From Ulvibacterium sp039819225 (GTDB taxonomy: Bacteria; Bacteroidota; Bacteroidia; Flavobacteriales; Flavobacteriaceae), in contig JBCBSN010000061.1 of assembly GCA_039819225.1 (NCBI GenBank), forward strand, positions 1 through 18,622: 18,622 nucleotides of DNA, in the 5' to 3' direction. How positions within the stretch are numbered: position 1 is the first letter of the stretch; every line of letters begins with the position of its first letter. Positions 1-9,070 of the stretch are shown here, one piece after another. A program made the position numbers and the translations under genes. The notes beneath the pieces were generated by a model. The model ran no database searches and was not told the DNA's origin. It worked only from the letters and a program-made list of their open reading frames with translations.

Positions 1-2339
1 CGTTTTCCGCACTTTATATCTATAAAAACAAGACGATTACCGTTTTAGACCCCTCTTTCGTGGTTTCCGACATGATCGTATTCGGAGAGGAGCTTATCGT
101 GGGCGGGGGACAAAAAGGGCTCTACCGATTGTCCAAGAACACTTTGATACCCCTAGCGGGCCAAGAACCATTAGAGGATAAAACAATGACCGACATGGCA
201 GTGATCCAGGACAAGTTGCTCGTGGGTACCAAGTTACAGGGCTGCTTTATTTACGACGGCCAGAACCTAAGGCCTTGGGAAGAGGAGATAAACCAGGATC
301 TAAAGCGGTATCAATTGAACAAAATATTGTTGCTTAACTCAGGGGAATATGTATTTGGTACTATTAAGAACGGGCTGTACCTCTATGACCCAACACAAAG
401 GAAAGCCCGTAACATTAACCGAAAAAAAGGGCTCCAGAACAATACCGTACTATCGCTGTCCCAATTTCAGGAACAATTATGGGTGGGGCTGGACAACGGA
501 TTGGACAGGCTTTATATAGATAATCCCATAACATACTATACGGACTACACAGGTACCTTAGGAACCGTGTACGACATTAGCGTTCACGAAAACATCATAT
601 ATCTGGGCAGCAATACGGGCATCTATAACCTAACCCATGATGTTCTGAAATTTGTCCCGGGCTCACAAGGCCATGTATGGGATCTTGAGGTTGCCGCCAA
701 TGAATTGCTCGCAGGCCACAACACGGGCACCTTTAAAGTAACCGGGACAATACTGGACAAAATATACGGCAGTGCCGGGGGGTACCATCTTGTCAAGGTC
801 CCCGAAAAAGAGGATACCTTTTTACAGGGAACCTATACCGGGCTTGCCAAATATGGGAAAACGGAAACGGGAATATGGGAAGTGACCCGGATGAAAGGTC
901 TCGGAGATCCCGTAAAACAACTCTGCTTTGAAGACCCCAATACCGTTTGGGCGGCGCACCCCTACAAAGGGCTCTCTAGATTTACACTTGATGACGCTCT
1001 TACCACGGTTTTGGAAACCCGGGAATTTGGAACGGAAATCATTCCCAACACCTACAACATTAAGCTGTATAATGTAAAAAACCAAATTGTTATCCAAAGT
1101 GGTGGGCTTTGGTACAAATACAATCCCATTACGGAAAAAATAATGGATTTTAAGGAATTTGAACCCTACAGGAACAAAGACCTTATCTATAATGACGGTT
1201 CCCATTTTTGGTTCTTGGACAGAGAGAATGGGAAAGAGTTAAGTTACACGGATCTAAAAAAACGCACCATATCCATAGCGGAACCTACCTTGGCGCAACG
1301 TTTGATACCGGATGCCGAAAATCTTTTTAAATTGAACGATTCCCTTTACTTCCTTACCCTAAGCGATGGATTTGGTCGGATAAATATTGCCCAACTGAGC
1401 CGTCGTTTGGCCAAATTTACCATTCCCAGCCCCAAACTTGCCTATTTCAAAGACGAGAAGGGACGGCTTCCCTTAGATGATTCCCTATCCCTCACCATTC
1501 CGTTCCGGTTTTCTCAAGAAATCCATTTGCAAGTATCCGCGCCCAGTGTGGTACAGCCCAGATACCATTATGAACTAAAGGGGCCGGCACCAAAATCGTA
1601 CATGTCCCACAAGGGTACCGTGGACTTTCAGAACCTTCCTCATGGGGACTATCGGCTCAATATTTATACCTTAAGTATGGACAATACCAAATCCCCTCCC
1701 CTGGTAGTACGCTTTATCATAGCCCCGCCTTGGTATCTCTCCAACCTTAGCATCATAACCTATGTCCTGGGCCTGATCGGACTCTTTTTTCTGGTGCGCC
1801 ATTACAACCAACAAAAATTGAAACGAAAACATAAAAAATTAAAAACGCAGCTACAGCAGGAACAAAAGGAACTTCTGGCCGCCCTTGAGAAGGAAAAATT
1901 GGAAAAGGAAATTCAAGAAAAACAAAAAGAGCTGGCAAGAACTACGATGAGCGTGGCCAAAAAGAACGAGCTTATATTGGAGCTAAAGGAAATGCTATTG
2001 CTCCATAGGAAAGAGTTCTCCAACAAGCAGCGTTACCGTTCCCTTACCAAAAAACTGGAACGCTCCATTAACGGGGACGAGGACTGGAGGCACTTTGAAG
2101 TAAACTTTAAGGAACTGCATGGGGACTTCTTTGAAAATTTACTTCAGAAGTATCCGGATCTCACCCCAAAAGACTTAAAGCTGTGCGCTTACCTAAAAAT
2201 GAACCTTTCCTCAAAGGAGATTGCCCCGTTGATGGGCATCAGTATTAGGGGGGTGGAAATACACCGATACCGGCTTAGAAAGAAGTTAAACATGAACAGC
2301 TCTCAAAATTTATCCAACTTTTTGATCAAGTTCAACTGA
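1..2339 (+). CDS. PUL sensor/regulator: two-component-type beta-propeller, triple-Tyr domain, TM, coiled coil and LuxR-type HTH (5' end missing)
   Basis: The reading frame is open from the first bases of the window (first whole codon at position 3), so the gene starts upstream; the GTG at 60 is not a credible start because propeller-like sequence precedes it. The N-terminal ~480 residues carry Reg_prop-type blade repeats such as LWVGLDNGLDRL. A Y_Y_Y-like beta-sandwich follows (about 1490-1720), then one hydrophobic membrane segment (about 1731-1800) and a Lys/Glu-rich coiled coil (about 1803-2010). A LuxR-type helix-turn-helix closes the protein (2160-2336; motif SSKEIAPLMGISIRGVEIHRYRLRKKL). 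There is no histidine kinase or receiver domain, so it is not a classical hybrid two-component system. By family knowledge the periplasmic propeller senses an oligosaccharide and the cytoplasmic HTH binds DNA. Its position directly upstream of susC suggests it controls this PUL. The domain call is firm; the ligand is unknown. Confidence 0.88.
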   Translation, partial: FSALYIYKNKTITVLDPSFVVSDMIVFGEELIVGGGQKGLYRLSKNTLIPLAGQEPLEDKTMTDMAVIQDKLLVGTKLQGCFIYDGQNLRPWEEEINQDLKRYQLNKILLLNSGEYVFGTIKNGLYLYDPTQRKARNINRKKGLQNNTVLSLSQFQEQLWVGLDNGLDRLYIDNPITYYTDYTGTLGTVYDISVHENIIYLGSNTGIYNLTHDVLKFVPGSQGHVWDLEVAANELLAGHNTGTFKVTGTILDKIYGSAGGYHLVKVPEKEDTFLQGTYTGLAKYGKTETGIWEVTRMKGLGDPVKQLCFEDPNTVWAAHPYKGLSRFTLDDALTTVLETREFGTEIIPNTYNIKLYNVKNQIVIQSGGLWYKYNPITEKIMDFKEFEPYRNKDLIYNDGSHFWFLDRENGKELSYTDLKKRTISIAEPTLAQRLIPDAENLFKLNDSLYFLTLSDGFGRINIAQLSRRLAKFTIPSPKLAYFKDEKGRLPLDDSLSLTIPFRFSQEIHLQVSAPSVVQPRYHYELKGPAPKSYMSHKGTVDFQNLPHGDYRLNIYTLSMDNTKSPPLVVRFIIAPPWYLSNLSIITYVLGLIGLFFLVRHYNQQKLKRKHKKLKTQLQQEQKELLAALEKEKLEKEIQEKQKELARTTMSVAKKNELILELKEMLLLHRKEFSNKQRYRSLTKKLERSINGDEDWRHFEVNFKELHGDFFENLLQKYPDLTPKDLKLCAYLKMNLSSKEIAPLMGISIRGVEIHRYRLRKKLNMNSSQNLSNFLIKFN

Positions 2340-2386
2340 ATCCTATCATTTTTTGCATATCCTTCCTGTTTTTAACCCTTAACAGC

Positions 2387-2404
2387 TACATCATTACTAC
2401 ATCA
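2387..2404 (+). repeat. Direct repeat TACATCA x2 with 11-bp period, candidate operator
   Basis: Two identical heptamers, TACATCA, start at 2387 and 2398, exactly 11 bp apart, close to one helical turn. They lie about 50 bp after the regulator's stop codon. Two HTH units binding the same face of DNA would fit such spacing, so this is a candidate site for the upstream LuxR-type regulator. The repeat is seen directly; the operator role is inference. Confidence 0.3.
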
Positions 2405-2461
2405 CTTTGTTAATAATTTAAGTTTCCTGAAGCTATTCACTACTGCAAGAGCCTTGAAATT

Positions 2462-2509
2462 AGGGGTTGCGGGCCAATTAAACCCTGATGTATTTTTTAT
2501 GTAACCCCT
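2462..2509. repeat. Inverted repeat AGGGGTT / AACCCCT in the susC leader
   Basis: AGGGGTT at 2462-2468 is matched by its exact reverse complement AACCCCT at 2503-2509. The pairing extends inward by one G-T wobble and one C-G pair, to nine positions. The 30-base loop is long for a terminator, and no T-run follows. It may be an operator dyad or chance in a sequence rich in AACCC-like words. Confidence 0.3.
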
Positions 2510-2573
2510 GTATAATACAAGGACTATCCATTTTATTAATTTGGCAATAATCTAACTCAATTAATGCGCAAAC

Positions 2574-5500
2574 ATGAAAATGAAGAACTTTTTTTTGTTG
2601 ATTTCGTTTTTCTGTCTCTCCGTTATGGCATTCTCTCAGGAGATTACCGTAACGGGAACGGTAAATGACGAATTAGGTCCCTTGCCAGGGGCATCCGTGG
2701 TGGTAAAAGGAACCACCTCCGGCACACAAACCGATTTTGATGGCAACTTTACCCTGGACAATGTGCCTGGCGATGCCATATTACAGGTAAGTTACGTGGG
2801 TTATTCCCCTCAGGAAGTCTCGGTGAACGGGCAAACCAGTTTTACCATTACCCTGCAAGAGGACACACAAGCCTTGGACGAAGTGGTAGTGGTTGGGTAC
2901 GGTACGCAAAAGAAAGCGGATCTTACCGGGTCTATTACAACAATTAAATCCGATGACATTACCAGGACCCCGGCCGGGGCGGCCATGCAATCGCTTCAGG
3001 GTAAAGTAGCGGGGCTTCAAGTGGTGACCAGCGGTGCGCCCGGAGCAGCACCCACTATCAGGGTGCGTGGTATTGGATCTTATGACAGTAATATAGGTGA
3101 TGATTTTGACCCCTCTACACCGCTTTATATCGTTGATGGTGCCTTTTATGATGACATTGATTTTTTGAACAACGAGGACATCGAGACCATTTCCGTGCTT
3201 AAGGACGCCTCTGCATCCGCAATTTATGGAGTACGAGCGGCCAATGGCGTTGTCCTGATCGAAACCAAATCCGGAAGGACCAACCAAAAACCGCGCATTA
3301 CCTATAACGGTTATCAAGGGGTACAGGTGGCACAAAATGTGGTAAGGCTTTCCAATGCGGAACAATTTGCCACCATAGCCAGGGAGTCCGGTTCGGCCGC
3401 AGAGGCACAGGCCATTGAAAATGCCATACAACGCTATGGAAGAAGTAGAATAAACCCTAATATCCCTGATGTAAACACAGATTGGTACGATCTTATCCTG
3501 AGGCATGCAGAGATTCAAAACCACAGTATTGGGGTTACCGGTGGTGGGGAGGGCATTACCTATTCCTTTGGATTGAGCAATTTTAAACAAGAGGGTGTCC
3601 TAAGAATGAAGAACGACTTTGAACGCTTTAACATCAGAGCCAAATTGAATGCGAAACTTAGTGATCGCTTGGATCTGGGCGTTTCCACACTTTTGAGCAA
3701 CGCTACCCGATTTCGGCCAGAGGATGCCGCTTTTGCCTCTGCATATTCCGCCGTGCCAACCATGCCTGTTCTTGACCCCTCCAAGACCGATGCATTTCCA
3801 AGACCCTATGCCAATGCACAGGATTTGGGATACAGGGGACCCCAAAATCCCTTCCCCCTTATGGAGAATACCGAGAATAGGGATAGGATACGGAACACCT
3901 TAATGGCCTTTGACCTTAGTTATAAGATCATCCCGGAAAAATTGACCCTTAAAACCGCCTATTACCACAACCTGGAAACCACGGAAACTAGGGAGCTACA
4001 ATTTCCCTACTTCTTTGGAAATGGCAGTGCCTTTAGGGAAAACGCAAGATTGATAAAACGAAACGAGACTTTTTCAGAACAAACATGGGACAATACCCTT
4101 ACCTATAATGACAGTTTTGGGAATCACAATTTAACCGTTTTGGGAGGAACATCCTTTAGGGACCTGTCCTATGAGCAATTAGAAGCCCGGGGATTGAATT
4201 TCCCCAATGGTCCCGGAATAGGGGAAGAGGCCTATTTCCTGGATTTGGCCCAGACCATTGTGGATGTAGAAGGCAACACAAGGGTTACGGGGGACGATGG
4301 AAGAAGGGAATTCTTTCTCTCTTATTTTAGCCGTGTTGCTTATAACTACGATAACAAATATTTGTTGTACGGCACATTTAGGGCGGATGGCACTAGTAAG
4401 TACCAAGAGAAATGGGGGTATTTCCCGGCCTTTGGGGCAGGTTGGGTCATCTCCGAAGAATCCTTTATGCAGAACAATGGTATTTTTGATTTCTTAAAAC
4501 TAAGGGGAAGCTGGGGTGCATTGGGTAATGCCAACGTAGCTTCCAGTGAAGGCGCAATTACCTCATCCGAAGTTCTTGCCGCATTTGGGGACCGTCCATT
4601 TTCCGGAATCGTAACCAGCAGTGATTTTACCGCATTGCGATGGGAGCGGACGGAAGAAACCAACGTGGGCCTTACCGCCCGCCTCTTCAATAATCAACTG
4701 ACCATTGAATCGGATTATTATATCAGGGACACCAAGGATGCCGTAATTCCGGTTTCCAGACTTTTGGTCGCAGGGGTCCTTAGACAGAACGTGGGGGAGA
4801 TCAGAAACTCCGGTTTTGAATTGGCGCTAAATTGGAACAAACAGGTATCCCCGGATTTTAGTTATACCATAGGGGCCAATTTGGCTACTTTGGACAATGA
4901 AGTCCTAGATCTGGACGGGCAAGAAAACCTTACCGTTGGAGGAGACACCGCACAACGGTCCGTAGTAGGAAAATCCATAAACCATTTCTTTGGCCTTGAA
5001 GTGGCCGGAGTATACCAAACCGAGGAAGAAATCCAAGCGGATCCAGCCGCCGTGGCGGCCATTGCCGGCGGCCGTACTATAGAACCGGGGGATTTAAGAT
5101 ATGTGGATCATACCGGTGATGGGACCGTAGATGCACAGGACAGGGTAGACCTTGGTTCATTTTTGCCCTCATACACCTTTGGCTTTAATTTAGGTGTAAA
5201 TTATAAAGCCTTTGATTTTTCCTTGAACGTTTTTGGCCAGGGTGGAAACGTAATCGCCAATCAAAGGCGATTTGCCATTCGGCAGACCCCTGATCCCAAC
5301 GTGGATAGGGACTTTGCCATAAACCGATGGACAGGACCGGGAAGTACAAACAGCTATCCATCCGCCAGGGGAATCCGAAATTCTTGGAGCAACGAATTCC
5401 TGAACAGTTTCTTTGTCGAGGACGGGGATTTTGTTCGCTTGCAGAATGTTACCTTGGGCTATACCCTTCCAGATTTACAGGGCAAGTTTAATCCCGAAAT

Positions 5501-5639
5501 CCGGATTTATTTTACCGCTGAGCGACCTTTAACCTTGTTCGACTATAACGGTTTCTCGCCCGAGGTCGCAAATGGCAGGGACAATCAGACCTATCCCATT
5601 CCCGGAGTATATACTGTTGGCATAAATATTCAAATATAA
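2574..5639 (+). CDS. SusC-like TonB-dependent outer-membrane transporter
   Basis: This 1021-residue protein imports oligosaccharides across the outer membrane using energy from TonB/ExbBD. A signal peptide (about 1-22, ending MAFSQ) is followed by a carboxypeptidase-regulatory-like domain (about 24-100) with the usual PLPGASVVVKGT and DFDGNFTL motifs. Next comes the SusC/RagA signature DEVVVVGYGTQKKADLTGSI, then a plug domain (about 110-235; VRGIGSY, YIVDGA, SVLKDASASAIYGVRAANGVVLIETK) and a beta-barrel of about 780 residues. The C-terminus (PGVYTVGINIQI) is typical of the family. Two in-frame ATGs lie at 2574 and 2580; the first is used here. The susD-like gene follows after 10 bp, giving the standard SusCD pair. 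The glycan specificity cannot be read from this protein; it is inferred from the enzymes downstream. Confidence 0.97.
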   Translation: MKMKNFFLLISFFCLSVMAFSQEITVTGTVNDELGPLPGASVVVKGTTSGTQTDFDGNFTLDNVPGDAILQVSYVGYSPQEVSVNGQTSFTITLQEDTQALDEVVVVGYGTQKKADLTGSITTIKSDDITRTPAGAAMQSLQGKVAGLQVVTSGAPGAAPTIRVRGIGSYDSNIGDDFDPSTPLYIVDGAFYDDIDFLNNEDIETISVLKDASASAIYGVRAANGVVLIETKSGRTNQKPRITYNGYQGVQVAQNVVRLSNAEQFATIARESGSAAEAQAIENAIQRYGRSRINPNIPDVNTDWYDLILRHAEIQNHSIGVTGGGEGITYSFGLSNFKQEGVLRMKNDFERFNIRAKLNAKLSDRLDLGVSTLLSNATRFRPEDAAFASAYSAVPTMPVLDPSKTDAFPRPYANAQDLGYRGPQNPFPLMENTENRDRIRNTLMAFDLSYKIIPEKLTLKTAYYHNLETTETRELQFPYFFGNGSAFRENARLIKRNETFSEQTWDNTLTYNDSFGNHNLTVLGGTSFRDLSYEQLEARGLNFPNGPGIGEEAYFLDLAQTIVDVEGNTRVTGDDGRREFFLSYFSRVAYNYDNKYLLYGTFRADGTSKYQEKWGYFPAFGAGWVISEESFMQNNGIFDFLKLRGSWGALGNANVASSEGAITSSEVLAAFGDRPFSGIVTSSDFTALRWERTEETNVGLTARLFNNQLTIESDYYIRDTKDAVIPVSRLLVAGVLRQNVGEIRNSGFELALNWNKQVSPDFSYTIGANLATLDNEVLDLDGQENLTVGGDTAQRSVVGKSINHFFGLEVAGVYQTEEEIQADPAAVAAIAGGRTIEPGDLRYVDHTGDGTVDAQDRVDLGSFLPSYTFGFNLGVNYKAFDFSLNVFGQGGNVIANQRRFAIRQTPDPNVDRDFAINRWTGPGSTNSYPSARGIRNSWSNEFLNSFFVEDGDFVRLQNVTLGYTLPDLQGKFNPEIRIYFTAERPLTLFDYNGFSPEVANGRDNQTYPIPGVYTVGINIQI

Positions 5640-5649
5640 AAATAACGCT

Positions 5650-7203
5650 ATGAGACATTTAAAAATGAATAAACTACCGTTGCTTTTGGCCGCGCTTGGG
5701 GCCATGCTTCTTGGTTGTTCCGAAAAACTGGACCAACCGGAACTTAACAACGATTTTTCCGGGGGTGCCGATTTTTCGAAAACCGAGGAAATGATATTCT
5801 CGCTAATCGGGGTTTATCAGACCATTAACAGGAGAGGTTGGGAACAACCCTTGGTCGTTGGCACAAGAGGCGATGACGTTAATGCCGCAGGCGATCAGCA
5901 AGGACTTATCAACCAAGATCGTTATATATACGACAACTCCTTTTTTGGTTCGCGGACCTTATGGGAAACCTATTATACCGATATTATCGCCGCCCATGCC
6001 GGCATGGAACAGATTGAGCGGTTTATAGAGTTTGCCGATGATGACAATATTGCACTGGGCAATCAATATATTGCTGAGGCGCAAGTGCTAAGGGCCTTGT
6101 TGCTTTTCCAATTATCCCAGGTATATGGTGATGTATTTATCCCGGAATCCTCGGACCTTTCCGCTTTCGAGGGTGTAACCGAAGTCCCCTCCAAGGATCA
6201 GGTAATGCAACATATTTCGGACCAAATGGATCAGGCCATCCCACTTTTACCGGATATGCGTCCCAATGAACGTACCGACCTGCCCGGAGGCGTTACAAGG
6301 TACACGGCATTAATGCTCAAGGCAGCGGCAAATCAGGAACTACAAAATTATCAAGCGGTCGCCGATGCAACCGGCCAAATCATAAATTCGGGCAAGTTTA
6401 GCCTTTTCGAGGATTATTATGAGCTATTCAAGACCCCGGGCAAGCTCAGCAACGAAAGCTTATTCGAATTCCAGTATTCCGACTTTGGGGTTGGCCAGGG
6501 AGATCGCGTTAGCCATCTATACAATCCTTATGGCCCAAATAGCTGGAACCCAACCGTTGCTGGAGCTTCCAACGGGTGGGGCTTTTTTGAACCTACCCTT
6601 AAATATGTGACCTTTATGCTAGATCGGGAGGAAAATGTACGCTTGGAAACCTCGGTCTTCTTCAGCCAAAGGGGTATTGATAGTCTCATCGCATCAAGTG
6701 CTTATACCGGGGACACGCTTCCCAACTTCGTTTCCCCCACAACTAGGGACGGTGATGAAAATACCGCAACGGTCCGATCTATCTTTTCCAGCGGAAAGCA
6801 TTACCTCCCTACCAATCAGCTTATTCCAGGTCGTACGGCCTATGGAAGCAATAAGAATTATATCGTTTTTCGGTATGCCGAGACCTTATTGATGTATGCC
6901 GAAGCACTGTTGCAAGGGGCCTCCGGATCCGGCATGAGTGTGGACGAAGCAGTAAATAGGGTTAGGGAAAGGGCCGGAATGGAACCCCTGAGCGGGGTAA
7001 CCTTGGATCAATTGGTCGATGAAAAATTCGCGGAGCTCGCCATGGAATGGGGAAAACGGTTCTTTGACATGGTAAGGCTCCAGAGATATGATGAGTTGAG
7101 CTTTGGAGGCAGGAACTTTACCGCGGACAGGGCCTTTGTTACCTATCATCAAGATCAAATAGATGAGTTTCCCATCTTGGGCGATATTGTAAATAACAGA
7201 TAA
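5650..7203 (+). CDS. SusD/RagB-like glycan-binding surface lipoprotein
   Basis: This 517-residue protein is the lid partner of the SusC-like transporter and captures glycan at the cell surface. A lipoprotein signal peptide ends in LLGC, with Cys23 as the lipidated residue. Helical TPR-type SusD sequence follows (AEAQVLRALLLFQLSQVYGDV near residues 142-162). The C-terminal RagB/SusD region has the hallmark RYAETLLMYAEALLQ, the NRVRERAGM element and the terminal EKFAELAMEWGKRFFDMVRLQRYDEL motif. The ATG at 5650 is used; a second ATG at 5665 would also keep a signal peptide. The gene starts 10 bp after susC and is surely cotranscribed with it. Length is normal for the family and no damage is visible. 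Confidence 0.96.
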   Translation: MRHLKMNKLPLLLAALGAMLLGCSEKLDQPELNNDFSGGADFSKTEEMIFSLIGVYQTINRRGWEQPLVVGTRGDDVNAAGDQQGLINQDRYIYDNSFFGSRTLWETYYTDIIAAHAGMEQIERFIEFADDDNIALGNQYIAEAQVLRALLLFQLSQVYGDVFIPESSDLSAFEGVTEVPSKDQVMQHISDQMDQAIPLLPDMRPNERTDLPGGVTRYTALMLKAAANQELQNYQAVADATGQIINSGKFSLFEDYYELFKTPGKLSNESLFEFQYSDFGVGQGDRVSHLYNPYGPNSWNPTVAGASNGWGFFEPTLKYVTFMLDREENVRLETSVFFSQRGIDSLIASSAYTGDTLPNFVSPTTRDGDENTATVRSIFSSGKHYLPTNQLIPGRTAYGSNKNYIVFRYAETLLMYAEALLQGASGSGMSVDEAVNRVRERAGMEPLSGVTLDQLVDEKFAELAMEWGKRFFDMVRLQRYDELSFGGRNFTADRAFVTYHQDQIDEFPILGDIVNNR

Positions 7204-7216
7204 AAATTGTTGAAAG

Positions 7217-9031
7217 ATGAAAAGAATAAAATATAGTATTACATGTATACTCACCGCAATGTTATTTTACGGCTGTGACCAAGGAATAGACGGAATCACG
7301 GAAGTGGATCCCGGACCGGACATGTCCGCCCCACAGATAGAGATCAGTTCTCCCACGGATGGCTCCTCTTTAAAGGTTAACGAGCAATTTACGAGCGTGG
7401 ACATTAATTTTGAAGCTTCGGACGACATTGAATTGGGTACGGTAAGGGTGGTTATGGACGGAACGGAAGTTGCCAATTATAACAGTTTTAAGGATTACCG
7501 CCGCTTTATAGTGGACGATTTGGTTTATGATGGCATAGGGGACGGAGCCCATGAACTCGCGGTCACCGCAACGGATCTGGACGGTAAATCCACTACGACT
7601 ACATCAAGTTTCACCAAGGAACCCGCTTATATTCCAAAGTATGCCGGTGAAATTCTATATATGTCCTTTGATGGGGATTATACGGACCTTATAAGCTTCC
7701 AAAAAGCCGGGGTAGAGGGAGACCCCGGTTTTAACGATGAAAGCCTAAATGGCCCAAGTGCCTATGCCGGGGCCTTGAATTCTTATCTTACCCTTACTAC
7801 GGAAGAACTGACGAATCCCGAGTTCAGTGCCATATTTTGGTTAAACCTTAACGATGCCGCTAACAGGGAAGGCCTAAAACGGGCAGGTCTGTTGGTCATG
7901 AGCCCCCCAATGACTGAAGGGGGAACCCGGAACGATCTTACCAAAGGGTTTCGATTATTTCGAGAGGAAGTAGGCGGAAACCAAGTAGTAAAACTCAATG
8001 TGGGATCCGGCGAAACAGGACACTGGTTCGACGGTGGCCAGGCGGCCGCCCTACCTAACGGGGAATGGGCCAATGTGGCCTTTACCCTTTCCGCGGACAC
8101 GGCCACGGTCTACATTAATGGTCAAGTGGTGAGCACAGGACTATATGATGGTGTGGATTGGACGGATTGCAATATCCTTTCTATCATGTCCGGAGACCCC
8201 AACTTTACGCAATGGAACCACTGGTCCGATCAAAGCCTGTTGGATGACCTACGTATCTTTAACCGCGTACTGTCGCAGGAGGAGGTACAACAGATTATTG
8301 GCGACGATTCCGGTGAATTTGTTTCTTCCTACCCACCGACCTTCCCTGGGGAAATGTTCTATATGCCCTTTGACGGAGATTACAACGAACTGTTCAGGGA
8401 TGAAGAAGCTACGGTGGTAGGAACGCCGGGCTTTGCCGGGGAAGCCGTTGCAGGTAGCGACGCTTACGCGGGAGTGGCCGATTCCTATTTGACTTTCCCA
8501 GCCGATATAAAAGGTCCGATCGCCACCGACGAGTTCAGTGCCACGTTTTGGTACAATGTCAATGCCGATCCGGACAGAGGTGGGATTTTGGTCATGGCCC
8601 CCGAAGATACGGAACGGGAAGGCTTCCCAGAAGTACAAAATTTGCGAACAAGTGGATTCAGATTCTTCAGGGAAGGCGATGCTACCCGGCAGGTATTTAA
8701 GCTGAATGTGGGCAACGGAACAGCGGATAGCTGGTTTGACGGGGGCGATGCTGCCGCCATAAATCCCGCTACAGCGGGATGGGTACATTTGGCCTTTACC
8801 ATTTCCGGGACGGATGCGGCAGTGTATCTGGATGGTGAAGTTGCCGCACAAGGATCTTTAGCGGGAGGTGTGGACTGGACAGGTGTGGACTTTTTGTCCA
8901 TTGGCTCTGGTGCACCACGGTTTACGCAATGGAACCACTTATCCGATCCAAGCTTTATAGATGAGTTGCGCCTGTACAATAAGGCACTGTCACAGGAAGA
9001 AGTTCGGGATATTATGGACCACGATATGTGA
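7217..9031 (+). CDS. Surface lipoprotein with Ig-like domain and two tandem LamG-type domains (SusE/F-position glycan-binding protein)
   Basis: This 604-residue protein starts 13 bp after susD. Its signal peptide ends in the lipobox FYGC (Cys20). Residues about 38-135 look like a bacterial Ig-like module (ISSPTDGSSL; DDIELGTVRVVMDG). Two homologous concanavalin A/LamG-type units follow, at about 145-362 and 378-602. Each begins with EILYMSFDGDY- or EMFYMPFDGDY-like sequence, has an F-S-A-x-F-W strand, a KLNVG...WFDGG segment and a TQWNH element, and ends in an LSQEEV helix. The position behind susCD is that of SusE/SusF surface glycan-binding proteins, and lectin-like LamG folds fit that role. 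No catalytic motif was recognised. A LamG-type enzyme (for example a laminarinase-like fold) is less likely because no E-x-D-x-x-E-type motif was seen. Binding to the PUL glycan is inference. Confidence 0.85.
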   Translation: MKRIKYSITCILTAMLFYGCDQGIDGITEVDPGPDMSAPQIEISSPTDGSSLKVNEQFTSVDINFEASDDIELGTVRVVMDGTEVANYNSFKDYRRFIVDDLVYDGIGDGAHELAVTATDLDGKSTTTTSSFTKEPAYIPKYAGEILYMSFDGDYTDLISFQKAGVEGDPGFNDESLNGPSAYAGALNSYLTLTTEELTNPEFSAIFWLNLNDAANREGLKRAGLLVMSPPMTEGGTRNDLTKGFRLFREEVGGNQVVKLNVGSGETGHWFDGGQAAALPNGEWANVAFTLSADTATVYINGQVVSTGLYDGVDWTDCNILSIMSGDPNFTQWNHWSDQSLLDDLRIFNRVLSQEEVQQIIGDDSGEFVSSYPPTFPGEMFYMPFDGDYNELFRDEEATVVGTPGFAGEAVAGSDAYAGVADSYLTFPADIKGPIATDEFSATFWYNVNADPDRGGILVMAPEDTEREGFPEVQNLRTSGFRFFREGDATRQVFKLNVGNGTADSWFDGGDAAAINPATAGWVHLAFTISGTDAAVYLDGEVAAQGSLAGGVDWTGVDFLSIGSGAPRFTQWNHLSDPSFIDELRLYNKALSQEEVRDIMDHDM

Positions 9032-9070
9032 CGATACTAATTTTTTGAGTTGTTAGTTTAGTTGATTTCT

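Larger units (their letters stand above)
2340..2573 (+). promoter_or_regulatory. Intergenic control region upstream of susC
   Basis: This 234-bp AT-rich gap is the only sizeable non-coding space between genes and must hold the main PUL promoter. It contains a direct repeat TACATCA (2387-2393 and 2398-2404; 11-bp period) and a dyad AGGGGTT/AACCCCT (2462-2468 and 2503-2509). A sequence TTAATTTG at 2536-2543, 30 bp before the ATG, resembles the Bacteroidota -7 element TAnnTTTG with one mismatch, but no convincing -33 TTTG sits at the proper distance. No clear terminator for the upstream regulator gene was seen. The exact transcription start is therefore not determined. Confidence 0.5.

Noticed and set aside
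60..62. GTG as the true start of the regulator gene
   Set aside because: The frame stays open upstream to the window edge and encodes propeller-like sequence, so the gene is cut by the window and not started here.
1..2339. Classical hybrid two-component system (HTCS)
   Set aside because: No histidine kinase, ATPase or receiver domain lies between the membrane segment and the HTH; only a coiled coil is present.
2406..2426. TTTG (2406-2409) and TAAGTTTC (2419-2426) as a Bacteroidota promoter pair
   Set aside because: The two elements are only 9 bp apart, about half the expected spacing, and the second has a mismatch at the final G.
2511..2516. TATAAT hexamer resembling a sigma-70 -10 box upstream of susC
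   Set aside because: Bacteroidota primary promoters use a TAnnTTTG -7 and TTTG -33 pattern; no fitting -35 was found and the region is AT-rich, so chance is likely.
2781..3590. 269-codon open frame on the minus strand inside the susC-like gene
   Set aside because: It lies wholly within a strongly supported transporter gene, has no recognisable domain or signal, and its composition looks like a shadow of the + strand coding frame.
8249..8851. 200-codon open frame on the minus strand inside the LamG-domain gene
   Set aside because: It overlaps well-supported, duplicated LamG sequence; no homology-like motif was seen, so it is treated as a shadow frame.
9062..9064. TTG as the start of GH144-type copy 1
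   Set aside because: The ATG nine bases downstream gives a better lipoprotein signal peptide, and nothing favours the rarer codon.
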